A DNA stretch of 64,000 nt from Enterococcus quebecensis (GCF_001730365.1 NZ_MIKB01000012.1:62001-126000); one strand, 5' to 3'. Numbered from the stretch's first letter, positions 48,085-59,349 are shown. Program-made: numbers and translations. The notes: generated from the sequence alone by a model not told the origin.

Positions 48085-49302
48085 ATGAAAATGAAAAAGT
48101 ATCTGTTGGGAATGGTTGTAGGAGTTGCTGTACTTCTTTTAGCAGCTTGTGGAGCTGATCCACGAAAAGACTTCACAAAAGAAGTCTTGAATTCAAAAAG
48201 TGAGCAGTACAATGCCGCAAGTTTTGAAATGAAAATCAATGATTTCACATATGATGGTGATGAGCGTGGGGCTTATGTAAAAATGTTTGCCAACCAATTA
48301 AAAGATATGGGCATCAATGGAAGCTATACTGTTGATAAAAAAGAAGAGAGTATGGAAATGGAAATCACAGCCAATGTATTTGGTAAAAAATTACCCTTCC
48401 AATTTGTCGGTAAGAAAGACAAGTACTATACGTCTACTAGTTTTGTTTCAGGAGTGCTTGATTTAGTGAAATCTTTTGGTTATCCAGGCGAATTAAGTAA
48501 AGATGATTTAAACAAGTTAGAAGGAAAATATATTGATGTTGTGGATACCTTGCCATCCGCCAAATTAGACAAGAAGAAAAATCCCTTGAAGAATAAACTA
48601 TTTGTAAATCCTGAAGATGCCAAAATGGCTAAAGAAATGAAAAAACTAATCGAAAGCTTCGACAAAAAGTCATTTAAAAATGAAAAAGATATCGTTACCC
48701 ACACCTTTACAAAAGCTGAAATTATTAAAATGATGGAAAAAATCGATGAAGTGTCTAAAGAAGATAAAGATTACAAGAAATCAGGGAATGAAAAAGAACT
48801 GAACGATGTAATCAAAACAGTCAAAAAAGATATAAAAAAAATGGACATCAAAGTGAGCGTCAACAAAAAAACGAAAGCAACAGATTTTGAAATCTCTATA
48901 GAAGCTGTGGATAATAAGAAAGCAAATCTGGGAATGGTCATGACTATTTCAATTAAACCACAAAAGAACGATAAAAAAATTAAAATACCAAGTAAAAAAG
49001 AAGTAATCAGTGAAGCTGAATTAAATGAAATTTTTGCTAACATTGCTGGAACTAACTCAGAGGAAAAAGAGTTAGAAGATGACTCAATTGATTATAGTGC
49101 TTTAAAAGACGATCCAGAACTTCAAAAAATGATGGATGAGCAAGTAAATGAACTAATCAAAAAAATCGAAGAAAATCCTGAAATGGTGACAGATGATTCT
49201 GCAAATGTAATTCGCGAAAAAGTAAAAAATATCTTTAATGAAGAACAAATGAATAAATTAAACGAAGCAATAGATAAAGCTTTAAAAGCTGGAACAGTTT
49301 AA
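48085..49302 (+). CDS. Predicted lipoprotein
   Basis: A 405-residue secreted lipoprotein. It has a short basic N-terminus, a hydrophobic core (LLGMVVGVAVLLLAAC) with a clear lipobox Cys, then GADPRKDF. The body is very rich in Lys, Asp and Glu, and has repeated helical stretches (MAKEMKKLIESFDKKSF, VNELIKKIEENPEMV). The ATG at 48085 follows AAGGAGAATAGTAGA. No family is recognised with confidence. It lies alone after metG. Confidence 0.7.
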   Translation: MKMKKYLLGMVVGVAVLLLAACGADPRKDFTKEVLNSKSEQYNAASFEMKINDFTYDGDERGAYVKMFANQLKDMGINGSYTVDKKEESMEMEITANVFGKKLPFQFVGKKDKYYTSTSFVSGVLDLVKSFGYPGELSKDDLNKLEGKYIDVVDTLPSAKLDKKKNPLKNKLFVNPEDAKMAKEMKKLIESFDKKSFKNEKDIVTHTFTKAEIIKMMEKIDEVSKEDKDYKKSGNEKELNDVIKTVKKDIKKMDIKVSVNKKTKATDFEISIEAVDNKKANLGMVMTISIKPQKNDKKIKIPSKKEVISEAELNEIFANIAGTNSEEKELEDDSIDYSALKDDPELQKMMDEQVNELIKKIEENPEMVTDDSANVIREKVKNIFNEEQMNKLNEAIDKALKAGTV

Positions 49303-49310
49303 ACCTAAAA

Positions 49311-49346
49311 AAGACAGCAACCTACAATAAAGGTTGCTGTCTTTTT
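49311..49346. terminator. Bidirectional terminator
   Basis: GACAGCAACCT and AGGTTGCTGTC form a perfect 11-bp stem with A- and T-runs on either side, between convergent genes. Confidence 0.9.
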
Positions 49347-49357
49347 TTATCAAAATA

Positions 49358-49948
49358 CTAAAACTTTAATTTTTTATTTGATTTAAATCTACGGAAACGA
49401 GTGGGTAAAAGCATGATCAGTATAGCATAAGGCACGCTAACGATCGACCAAGCCAATGTTCGACTCAAACTGTTGTTTTTATATAACCAATTAAGTAAAA
49501 AATGCAATCCTAATATACTAAATGCGACAAAAATTAAAACAGCATAATTAGGTTCATTTTTAATAACAGCTCGAAAGATACCACCAAGTAAAGGAACCAA
49601 ATAAAAATAGGCACTGGTTAATGAAATACGCCAACTCTTTACCACTGTTCCAAGGTTGATCAAGAAAAATGCAATAGACAATACAATCCCAATGGGTGGG
49701 AAAAAGGCGATTAGCGCCGAATAAATAGCTCCCCATAAAAGCATCATCGGGCCTTTTACAATTGCCGCAATAGCTACAAAAAGAGCAATCAGAAGAAATT
49801 GCTGAGTCATAGTTCCGTAAGCCAACAAACCAAAGAGAATGAGTAAAACCCAATGCCAAATCGTATTGACTTGCGGTTTTCTTTGAATCCTTACATTCTT
49901 TTGGAGCGTTGTCTTTAAAAAGTCAGATTCTTCAAAGAAATTTTTCAA
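49358..49948 (-). CDS. Multi-pass membrane protein of unknown function
   Basis: A 196-residue protein with about six hydrophobic helices (roughly 30-47, 49-66, 70-98, 108-128, 136-152, 162-182) and basic ends. No known signature is seen. The ATG at 49948 has AGGAGTGAGTG upstream. It is convergent with the lipoprotein gene and marks the edge of the core genome before the AT-rich island at 50-54.4 kb. Confidence 0.55.
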   Translation of the reverse strand: MKNFFEESDFLKTTLQKNVRIQRKPQVNTIWHWVLLILFGLLAYGTMTQQFLLIALFVAIAAIVKGPMMLLWGAIYSALIAFFPPIGIVLSIAFFLINLGTVVKSWRISLTSAYFYLVPLLGGIFRAVIKNEPNYAVLIFVAFSILGLHFLLNWLYKNNSLSRTLAWSIVSVPYAILIMLLPTRFRRFKSNKKLKF

Positions 49949-50092
49949 ATAGCACTCACTCCTATCCTATTGAAAACCAGATTGAAGTTAAGTTTACTGC
50001 TAGATAGAGAAAAAAACATCGGGCTAAAGTCGGTTTTTTAGCCTGATTTTTTTAAGAATTGATTAAGTATAATGTATTTTATTTTACTGTTA

Positions 50093-50329
50093 TTATTTAT
50101 TTTTATGTGATGAAATTTTTGGATAGGGTTCTTTATGATTTGTTAAGTTCAATAGGTAGTCAACGCTGGTCGAATAATATTTAGCAAGTGTGATAAGAGA
50201 TTGACTAGGGATATCTAAAAAACCAGATTCATATCGGGAGTAAGTAGTTTGACTAACATTTAAAAGTTTGGCTGACTGCTTTTGAGTTAAATCTGAATCT
50301 TCGCGTAGGTCACGAATTCTGTAATACAT
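50093..50329 (-). CDS. XRE-family helix-turn-helix regulator
   Basis: A 78-residue protein: residues 5-58 form a Cro/C1-type HTH (RDLREDSDLTQKQSAKLLNV, then SQTTYSRYESG and LARYY-like LAKYYSTSVDYLL). Such small XRE proteins control neighbouring mobile or defence genes. It is divergent from a decayed gene at 50432, and ATAAAATCACC-type sequence with GAGGTGAT forms its ribosome binding site on the minus strand. It could also control the methyltransferase at 51064. Confidence 0.8.
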   Translation of the reverse strand: MYYRIRDLREDSDLTQKQSAKLLNVSQTTYSRYESGFLDIPSQSLITLAKYYSTSVDYLLNLTNHKEPYPKISSHKNK

Positions 50330-50431
50330 AAAATCACCTCATGGTAATTTTATATTATGCATTTTTCGCATATATCATTTCATGCAAAAAACGCATAGAC
50401 ATAATCTTTAAAAAAAGGGAGGTATATTTAA

Positions 50432-50747
50432 TTGAAAATTAAAAGATAAAAATTAGTGATAATGTTTTGTTGAAAAATTCTCAACCAATTAAGGAGGTTA
50501 CTTATCATGATATTTACGATGTGAAGGACTATTTGGAACAATTGGCTTCGTGGAAGGAATCATTGTGTTTGATGAAGGACTTTTTTGATAACCAGGCTAT
50601 TCCTTAAATAAGAAAAAAATTATGAGGGAATTTCATGCACAAGCCAGAGCATTTAATATATTCTATGCAAACTTTGTTATGAGTATAGATACTTTAGAAA
50701 AGAAAGTTGAGAAGTTGGGTGAGAAAGAAAAAGTTAAACTTAAGTAA
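50432..50747 (+). pseudogene. Decayed small gene next to the XRE regulator
   Basis: GGGAGG precedes a TTG at 50432 that opens MKIKR and stops. A shifted frame reads ISDNVLLKNSQPIKEV, then YDVKDYLEQLASWKESL and stops at 50605. A third frame from an ATG at 50622 encodes 41 residues, MREFHAQARAFNIFYANFVM followed by a charged end. Together these look like one gene broken by two frameshifts. No function is known. From 50748 to 51063 there is a hairpin (CTGACCGTAACTTA region pairing with TAAGTTACGGTCAG-like sequence) and otherwise only AT-rich sequence. Confidence 0.35.
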
Positions 50748-50807
50748 CAGGTATTTATGATTAAAAGTATTTGCACTTTGTAATTAGCTTGTTATTAAAA
50801 TAAAAGC

Positions 50808-50848
50808 TGACCGTAACTTATCTCTAAATGATATGTTACGGTCAGTTT
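50808..50848. terminator. Hairpin terminator in the island
   Basis: CTGACCGTAAC (50808-50818) and GTTACGGTCAG (50835-50845) form a perfect 11-bp stem followed by TTTTT on the plus strand. Confidence 0.75.
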
Positions 50849-51063
50849 TTACTTATTAAGATTACAAGATTCAGATTTTGTTAAAAATAATTTATTAACT
50901 GAATATATGTAGTTTTAGGTGACAAATTCAATGCTCATAAATTTAGTCTTTATAAGACCCTTACTTCCAAAATTACAGATAGCAAGCAAATATAATTTTG
51001 AAAGTAACAATAAAGAAAAGTCTAACTACACAGTTTAGTAATTAGATAAAACTAAAAAAAATG

Positions 51064-51966
51064 CTAATCTGTTTTACCCATAATTGACTCAGAAAAATTA
51101 TTTGGAGAGTAGTTCAAATAAGCAACCTCAGAGGCCTTTAATAATCTCTTTGGGTTAACAACTCGAATTATTTCGGTTAATGGTATTTTTTCAAAGTTGT
51201 TTAAGTTATAAATTTCATTAGAAGCTCTTGATTCAGACATTGAAATCATTATCGATGGTTTGCGTTCTATACTTAATTGATTAATAAATTGTATAAATTT
51301 AAAATGATCGAAATGATTACTAGTGTACATTTTCTGATTTTTTGAGCTAACGGTTTGTGGGATATATGGCGGATCACAATATATAAAAGAATTTTTCAAA
51401 TTGTCTTGTAAGTTTATATTAGTTAAAAAATCATTATATGTATGACTAAAAAAACGAACATTATTTATCAATTTTGATATATTTAGAGCTTGTTCGACAT
51501 TAAATGAGATACTAATTTTTTTTCCAAAAGGAACATTGAACTGACCTGACTTATTTATACGATATACACCATTGAAACAGGTTTTCATTAAAAACCAGAA
51601 AATAGAAGATTTATTTTCTAATGTTGTATTAGAGTTAAAGGCTTTTCTCATCTTATAAAAAAAAAGACTTTTGTCATCCAATGTATTTAAAGAATTGTAG
51701 TAGATAATAATCTCGTTTATTGAAAAAAGCAGTGTATCAGTAGAGTCACGTAAATTTACGAAGAAGTCAATAAGGTGATTATTAATATCATTTACATAGT
51801 AATCATCATATAAATTTAAATTTAATGAGTTGATTAATACAGTTGCAGAACCTAGAAACGGTTCAATGTATATTTTTTTATCAGAATCAAATGATGTTAA
51901 CATTTCATTTAACATTTTTCGTTTAGAGCCTGTCCATCTAATAGGAGAAGAAATAACGGATGTCAT
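51064..51966 (-). CDS. Dam-like N6-adenine DNA methyltransferase
   Basis: A 300-residue D12-class adenine methyltransferase. Motif order is alpha-type: PIRWTGSKRKML (motif X, 8-19), EPFLGSATVLINS (motif I, 35-47), VNDINNHLIDFF (58-69) and the catalytic DPPY (198-201) in FIYCDPPYIPQT. Such enzymes methylate adenine in short sites and occur in phages and in restriction-modification systems. It is divergent from the PD-(D/E)XK-DGQHR gene with a 127-bp gap, so the two may be a modification-restriction pair. AT content is higher than in the flanking core genes. Confidence 0.85.
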   Translation of the reverse strand: MTSVISSPIRWTGSKRKMLNEMLTSFDSDKKIYIEPFLGSATVLINSLNLNLYDDYYVNDINNHLIDFFVNLRDSTDTLLFSINEIIIYYNSLNTLDDKSLFFYKMRKAFNSNTTLENKSSIFWFLMKTCFNGVYRINKSGQFNVPFGKKISISFNVEQALNISKLINNVRFFSHTYNDFLTNINLQDNLKNSFIYCDPPYIPQTVSSKNQKMYTSNHFDHFKFIQFINQLSIERKPSIMISMSESRASNEIYNLNNFEKIPLTEIIRVVNPKRLLKASEVAYLNYSPNNFSESIMGKTD

Positions 51967-52056
51967 AATATAGTATCTACTTTCAAGTTTTAATTAAATT
52001 ATATAAGTTAATGACTAAAATATCAATAAAGAATTATTATGATAGTTAACATTGTG

Positions 52057-52062
52057 CTATAA
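52057..52062 (+). promoter_or_regulatory. Extended -10 promoter of the DGQHR gene
   Basis: TGCTATAAT is an extended -10 box ending 31 bp before the ATG. No good -35 is seen, which extended -10 promoters tolerate. Confidence 0.5.
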
Positions 52063-52093
52063 TTAATTTAATAATACATATAAGGAGTTTCTT

Positions 52094-54361
52094 ATGATTA
52101 AAGATAAGATGGTTCAAGGAAAAGAGCTAAATGCAGTAAAGAACATTAAGAAAGTTCCGTTTTACCGAAAAAAAATTAGTAAACGAGATTTTGCGTCTTA
52201 TAAAGCCGAGGGATGGGAAATAGAACGAGAGCTAAAAAATGACATCTGGGTTAAGAAAGATAAGCCTTTGGATGAACAATTTGAAGATAAAGTATGGATG
52301 ATGTTTTACAAATTAGGGTTTACTATAATGAACAAAGATCGAAATTTTCATATGCCCTATGATAAAAACGGAAAACTGACTAAGCAGATTGATGTTTTTT
52401 GTGCAGATGATGAGACAGTTCTATTTATTGAATGTAAGCATACTAATGAGATTAATAAGAAAACGAATTTTAAAAAAGATATTGAAGCTATAAATGGTGT
52501 TAAAGGGGGATTAATAAGTGAAATTAATAAACGTTCTGATACTCCTAAAAAAGTAAAATTTATTTTGGCTACTCAAAATTACAACTTATCAACAACTGAT
52601 AAAGAAAGACTTGAGGGAAGTGATATAGCTTATTTTGATGAAGATGCTTTGCAATATTATGAAGAGTTATCTAAACACCTTGGAAAAGCGTCAAGATTTC
52701 AGTTATTGGGGCAATTATTTGAAAAGCAACGAATAACAGGGATGGAAAATAAAATACCAGCAATTCAGGGGCAGATGGGTGGACTAGATTATTATGCTTT
52801 TTCTATTGAACCTGATAAGTTATTGAAAATGAGCTATGTATTGCATAAAAGTAATTTTAACAAAGATCAGTTGCCATCTTATCAAAGGATCATAAAGAAA
52901 AGTAGACTGAATAAAATACAAGAATTTGTTAAAGATGGAGGTTTTTTTCCAAATTCAATTGTTGTAAACATTGACAAAGGAAAGAAGGATTTACGATTTG
53001 ATACGTCGAGCCTCCAGGATGAAAACTCTATTAGTAAGATAGGAATTCTTCATTTGCCACCGCTATATCAATCAATATATATAATAGATGGACAACATAG
53101 ATTGTACGGATACTCGGATACTGAATATTCTAAAATAAATTCTATTCCTGTTGTAGCTTTTGTAAATTTGAAGAAGAATGACCAAATAAAATTATTTATG
53201 GAAATAAATGAAAATCAAAAATCAGTTTCTAAGAATTTAAGGAACACTTTGAATGCAGATTTATTATGGGATTCTCCATTGAAAGCAGAACGAACTAAGG
53301 CCTTACTGTCTAAAATTGCTCAAAGATTGGGAGAGGATGAAAATTCACCTCTATACGATAGGGTAGTAATTGGAGAAAATCAAAGCAATTCAAAAACCTG
53401 TATCAAAATTGAAACGATTATTGGAGCATTAAATAAAACAAATTTTGTATCAAAATTCAATAAAGATAATGAGACTACTAGCAATGGTCTTTTCGATAAA
53501 GGTAACAATGATTCAACTTTTATTCAACTATATTCTTTTATTCTTGAATCTTTTTCTTATATAAAAAGAGGTGCTAAAGATGAATGGGAAAAAGGAGAAG
53601 ATGACGATGGTGTTCTTACTATAAATGTTGGTATCCATGGTTTTATTATGCTTATTTGTGATTTAATAAATTATAAGAGGAATAATGAAGGCTTAGATAC
53701 TTTAAATGGAAAACCAGAAGATTTACTAGAGAGTATTAAACCTTATCTTGATACAAGTATAAGATATATTAATGATATGAGTCATGAGGATAAGATAGAG
53801 TTGAAAAAATCTTATGGATCACAAGGAAAACCTAAGTATTGGAAGAGACTACAAGTAAAAGTGCATTCTGAGCATAGAGATTTTAATCCGGACGGAATTT
53901 CTGAGTCTGTGATTGAATATGAAAAAACATATAATGAAGAGGCCAGAATACTTTTACCTGAGTTGGAAAAAAACATTAAAGTGAGATTTGAGAGATTAAT
54001 GATTGAACATTTTGGTGAGAATTGGGTAAAAGACTTGCCTAAAAAAGTGTATAAATCGGCTGCAGGCATAGTTATTGAAAGAAACTATGATAGTTCAAAT
54101 GATGAAGAATATTTGATTGAAGATGTATTAACTTTAAACGATTATGCGAATGTTTCTGTAGATAAAAGTAATTGGAGAGATATCTTTGAAAAGTACTTCA
54201 CTAGACCTCAGGATGAAGGAATTAAAGGAGGTAAAATCAAAAAAATTGAATGGTTAAAACAGATGGATTTGTTAATTCAAAAGAATTTAGATGATTATAG
54301 TATTACGAGCCAAGATAATATACTAATTAATGAGTTAAAAGATTGGCTAATAGAAGAATGA
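52094..54361 (+). CDS. PD-(D/E)XK nuclease-like and DGQHR-domain protein
   Basis: A 755-residue protein. Residues about 60-165 look like a restriction-endonuclease-like fold: helix EQFEDKVWMMFYKLGF, then QIDVFCADDETVLFIECKHT with D100, E113 and K115 as the D-(x)n-ExK triad. Residues about 230-450 form a DGQHR domain, with YIIDGQHRLYGY at 329-340 and VAFVNLKKNDQIKLFMEINENQKSVS (core NENQKSV). DGQHR proteins include DndB and other DNA-modification or defence proteins. The C-terminal 300 residues are helical and unassigned. AAGGAG lies 6 nt upstream of the ATG. With the divergent methyltransferase it may form a restriction-like defence unit. Confidence 0.75.
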   Translation: MIKDKMVQGKELNAVKNIKKVPFYRKKISKRDFASYKAEGWEIERELKNDIWVKKDKPLDEQFEDKVWMMFYKLGFTIMNKDRNFHMPYDKNGKLTKQIDVFCADDETVLFIECKHTNEINKKTNFKKDIEAINGVKGGLISEINKRSDTPKKVKFILATQNYNLSTTDKERLEGSDIAYFDEDALQYYEELSKHLGKASRFQLLGQLFEKQRITGMENKIPAIQGQMGGLDYYAFSIEPDKLLKMSYVLHKSNFNKDQLPSYQRIIKKSRLNKIQEFVKDGGFFPNSIVVNIDKGKKDLRFDTSSLQDENSISKIGILHLPPLYQSIYIIDGQHRLYGYSDTEYSKINSIPVVAFVNLKKNDQIKLFMEINENQKSVSKNLRNTLNADLLWDSPLKAERTKALLSKIAQRLGEDENSPLYDRVVIGENQSNSKTCIKIETIIGALNKTNFVSKFNKDNETTSNGLFDKGNNDSTFIQLYSFILESFSYIKRGAKDEWEKGEDDDGVLTINVGIHGFIMLICDLINYKRNNEGLDTLNGKPEDLLESIKPYLDTSIRYINDMSHEDKIELKKSYGSQGKPKYWKRLQVKVHSEHRDFNPDGISESVIEYEKTYNEEARILLPELEKNIKVRFERLMIEHFGENWVKDLPKKVYKSAAGIVIERNYDSSNDEEYLIEDVLTLNDYANVSVDKSNWRDIFEKYFTRPQDEGIKGGKIKKIEWLKQMDLLIQKNLDDYSITSQDNILINELKDWLIEE

Positions 54362-54399
54362 ACATATTTTTAGATTCATTTTGTGTAATAAAAAGTAGA

Positions 54400-54446
54400 G
54401 TAAAAACGTCATTTATCAATTGTTTACTGATAAATGACGTTTTTAC
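54400..54446. terminator. Bidirectional terminator at island edge
   Basis: GTAAAAACGTCATTTATCA and TGATAAATGACGTTTTTAC form a perfect 19-bp stem with a 9-nt loop between convergent genes. Confidence 0.92.
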
Positions 54447-54520
54447 TATATTCGGTATTTATTTAGTTTTAGGATAGAATTGATTTTTAAAGAGTTATTA
54501 TCCTGCAGTTAATTAAATAA

Positions 54521-56704
54521 TTAATAATATTCATTAGCCGTAAACAATTCACAAAGGCTCCCAACATAAGGTAGAAATACCTGCTTCATCCCGCGAGAAA
54601 TCGCTGTATAAAGAATCTTCTTCTCTCTTTCAGTCGTTCCATAACGTAATGTTGAAGGATCATGAATAATTACATGATCAAATTCAAGACCTTTTGCCAT
54701 ATCAATTGAAAGAATTTGAGCATTAATCGAGCTATTCTTTTGTGAAAGCTGTTGTTCTAATAATTCTGCTTCATAAGCTGTTTTTGTAATGATCGCAGTA
54801 TCTTCTTCAACAGCTAAAGTATCTAAAAGTGAAGTAAGTGTATCTAAATATGCTTCTTCATTTTCACAAAAAATAAACGCTGGTTTCTCGCCGTCTTTTC
54901 GGATCGGTACGATCTTAAGCTTTTCATGATTTGTAACAAGCGTTTGGAAGAGTTGAGTAATCTCTTTACTTGAGCGGTAACTATTTAATAATTGATAAGA
55001 AGTAACAGAACGGCTGGAAGCAGACAATAATTCTTTCAAGCCATTGAAGCTAATCGACGTATTAAAAATTGCCTGATTTTCATCACCTGCCAACGTAAAG
55101 TTCGCTTGCGGAAATAATTTCAGCAGTAAAAGAATTTGAGCTTCTGTATAATCTTGTACCTCATCCACCAAAATAAAGGCCATTTGCCGATTAGATAAAT
55201 CTTCAATAAACCTATCTTTGATTAATAATAAAATCACTACTTCATCTGCCGTATAAGCGGGTGTTGTTTTTTCATACGATACTTGGTGATAGTTTTGATA
55301 CAAGGATTCAAAAAGCAGCCATTGGTCAAACCATGCAACATTAGCGATATCATCTACCACTTTGCGGTATTTTTTTTGAAGCCGTTGCAGAGCAAATTCT
55401 GCTAGTTGTTCTTCATCATCTTCAGTAAATGTTGTGTCAAAATAACGTAATTGTTCTGCTTCCGTTAGATCTTGCATCTGATCCATCATTTTTTTAGACT
55501 TTGCTTGTTTGATCAAATAACGATTCCAAAGGCTAGATAACTTTTCTTTGGTGGCTGAAAGTCGCTCTCTGATTGATAAATTAGCAGGTGTTTCTTGATA
55601 TAGATTAAAAATCACTTCAGCAGTAAATAAAGGTTTGCGTTTGAACAAGATCGGTTGAAAAAGTGCTTGTTGAATCAGAGAAGGATCTTGGAACGTTTGA
55701 ATGAAATCGGCAAAATCTTGTGATTGGATCACTTTTTGTTGCCCGTTCACCTGTTCTGCAGTGATTCGTTTAAAATAGGCTGATTCACTTTCGATTGGTG
55801 CTTTTTCTCGAAACGTAAACTTAAGAAATTGCAGTAAAGTTAAATTCAACGGGTTACGCTCACCTAAATTTGGCAACACTTGAGAAATATAATCAATAAA
55901 TGTCGAGTTTGGAGATAGCAATAAAATATCGTCAGCTGTGATTTGTGTCCGATGATTATAAAGTAAATAAGCAATTCGCTGCATGATCGCGGATGTTTTT
56001 CCACTACCAGCAATTCCATTGACTAAAAGTAACGGATGACTTTCATCACGAATAATCTCGTTTTGTTCTTGTTGAATGGTCGTAGTGATGTCTTTCATAT
56101 ACTGAGAAGAATCAGCTTCTAGCGAATGAAGTAGAATATCATCTTGAATGGCAAGGCTAGTATCAAAAAAGTTGATCAAACGATCTTCTTCAATAATTAA
56201 CTGCCTTTTCAGATTCAAAGTTACAGGGATTTCTGTTTTGTTGACAAGATAACTGCTATCACCTAAAACATTATTGTAAAAAAGTGACGCAATCGGGGAG
56301 CGCCAATCGTAGATTCGTGACTCACCATCTAGATTCGTAAAATCATTCATGCCGATATAAAAAACGTCACGATCAGAATCAGCATCTAAAAATGTTACAT
56401 CAATTTTTCCGAAATAAGGAACTTTAAGTAGGCGCTCAACTTTTTCTAGTTGTTTAGCAGCCGTTGCATTTTGGATGTTCAATTGATCGATTTCTCTATT
56501 TTTCATTTCCATCATAGCAAAAGTCTCTAAGTTATCGGAGTAACTATCAAAATTCAGTTTAGTATCGCCACTAAATTGCTCCAACACTGATTTTCCTGTA
56601 GTGTTGACTTCGTTGATAGCTGTTTGAAACTTGTCTTTTGCTTGGATTAATTCTTCGTAAATTTGGTGTAGATGGTTGGTTTCTTGTTTGCGATCATTGG
56701 ACAT
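54521..56704 (-). CDS. helD: HelD-like UvrD-type ATPase (RNA polymerase recycling)
   Basis: A 727-residue superfamily 1 ATPase. It has an N-terminal coiled-coil region (about 5-110) with the family segment FYIGMNDFTNLDGESRIYDW (second half) RSPIASLFY, Walker A NGIAGSGKTSAIM, DEVQDYTEAQ (Walker B) and C-terminal AKGLEFDHVIIHD and LYTAISRGMKQ. HelD frees stalled RNA polymerase from nucleic acid. The ATG at 56704 is chosen because AGGAGG lies 7 nt upstream; the longer frame adds unrelated sequence. No operon partners are seen. Confidence 0.88.
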   Translation of the reverse strand: MSNDRKQETNHLHQIYEELIQAKDKFQTAINEVNTTGKSVLEQFSGDTKLNFDSYSDNLETFAMMEMKNREIDQLNIQNATAAKQLEKVERLLKVPYFGKIDVTFLDADSDRDVFYIGMNDFTNLDGESRIYDWRSPIASLFYNNVLGDSSYLVNKTEIPVTLNLKRQLIIEEDRLINFFDTSLAIQDDILLHSLEADSSQYMKDITTTIQQEQNEIIRDESHPLLLVNGIAGSGKTSAIMQRIAYLLYNHRTQITADDILLLSPNSTFIDYISQVLPNLGERNPLNLTLLQFLKFTFREKAPIESESAYFKRITAEQVNGQQKVIQSQDFADFIQTFQDPSLIQQALFQPILFKRKPLFTAEVIFNLYQETPANLSIRERLSATKEKLSSLWNRYLIKQAKSKKMMDQMQDLTEAEQLRYFDTTFTEDDEEQLAEFALQRLQKKYRKVVDDIANVAWFDQWLLFESLYQNYHQVSYEKTTPAYTADEVVILLLIKDRFIEDLSNRQMAFILVDEVQDYTEAQILLLLKLFPQANFTLAGDENQAIFNTSISFNGLKELLSASSRSVTSYQLLNSYRSSKEITQLFQTLVTNHEKLKIVPIRKDGEKPAFIFCENEEAYLDTLTSLLDTLAVEEDTAIITKTAYEAELLEQQLSQKNSSINAQILSIDMAKGLEFDHVIIHDPSTLRYGTTEREKKILYTAISRGMKQVFLPYVGSLCELFTANEYY

Positions 56705-56879
56705 GGTGGTTCCTCCTGACATGAAATGCTGTGACCGAATAGTATAAGCTATTTTTTTTAATAAAGCAATCATAAGTAGTTGATAATTTATCGGTGCTGT
56801 CCATTCAGCTTTTCGCCAAAATATGATAAAGTATAGAAGACGATGGACTACAAAATAGTTAATCATAGTTGGTTAGCTC

Positions 56880-57058
56880 ATTGTACTATCTAACTACATG
56901 GGCTAGCACTACGCTCTGCTTCGATTCCATCAATTCCTAAGAAGGATTGAAGGTCTTCGGAAACAAGACAAAAATAGATAGAGTGAGACAAAAAGCATCT
57001 CAATCAATTTTTCCTATTTTTCGGTCAGAGCTAGATAAGCCCGCTACGCTTTTAATTT
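56880..57058. repeat. Diverged copy of the palindromic repeat family
   Basis: The gap between helD and tatD holds CTTCGGAAA (56955-56963), AAAAAGCATCT (56990-57000, identical to 28152-28162) and a TTCCTATTTTTCGGTCAG segment close to TTCTATTTTTCAGTCAG of the 28-kb units. AAAAATAGATAGAGTGAGA can pair with TCTCAATCAATTTTTCCTA around the AAAGCA loop. It ends in GCTTTTAATTT, like the tail of the other units. Confidence 0.6.
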
Positions 57059-57073
57059 AAGGAGGCAGTATTC

Positions 57074-57840
57074 TTGATTTTTGATTCTCATACTCATTTA
57101 AACGCAGAACAATTTAATGAAGATATTCCAGAAACAATCGAACGTGCAAAAGAATTAGGTGTAACAGAAATGGCAGTGGTGGGATTTGATACACCAACGA
57201 TCGAAAAATCTCTAGCGCTTAGCCAACAATATAAAGAAATCCAAAGTATTATTGGATGGCATCCAACAGAGGCAGGGAGCTACACGCCTGAGATCGAAAA
57301 GAAATTGCAACAATTATTAACAACACCTAAAGTGGTTGCTCTAGGTGAGATCGGCTTAGATTATTATTGGATGGAAGATCCTAAAGAGGTTCAAGATCGT
57401 GTCTTCAGACGGCAAATTGCCATTGCTAAAGAGATGAATCTGCCTATCAGCATTCATACACGAGATGCGATGGAAGATACGTATAAGATTTTAAAAGAAG
57501 AAGATATCCGTGATATTGGTGGAATTATGCATAGTTTTAGTGGCGATCCTGAGTGGATGAAGAAATTTTTAGATATGGGAATGCATATTTCATTAAGCGG
57601 AGTAGTTACGTTTAAAAAAGCCCTGGAAGTTCAAGAAGTTGCTAAAGCTGTTCCGTTAGATCATTTATTAGTGGAAACAGATGCGCCATATTTAGCACCT
57701 GTTCCTTATCGAGGGAAACGTAATGAGCCTGGTTATACTCGCTATGTGGTTGAAAAAATCGCTGAATTACGTGAACTGCCATTTGAAGAAATAGCGAAAC
57801 AAACAACAGCCAATGCCCATCGCTTATTTAGGTTAGTTTA

Positions 57841-57841
<1 letters not shown>
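57074..57841 (+). CDS. tatD: TatD-family metal-dependent hydrolase
   Basis: A 255-residue TIM-barrel amidohydrolase, probably a 3'-5' DNase. Metal-binding [12 protein letters not shown] is at the very start, followed by [44 protein letters not shown] and [12 protein letters not shown]. The TTG start is supported by AAGGAGG 8 nt upstream and by the motif beginning at residue 3. It shares one base with rnmV (TAATG); the tatD-rnmV-rsmA order is conserved in Firmicutes. Confidence 0.94.
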
Positions 57842-59315
<1,474 letters not shown>

Positions 59316-59349
59316 AGCTCTGAGAGAGCAGCGCAAAAAATTAAACTAA

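Noticed and set aside
56705-56866. 54-residue extension of HelD
   Set aside because: The added residues are unlike the family, and AGGAGG is correctly placed for the ATG at 56704.
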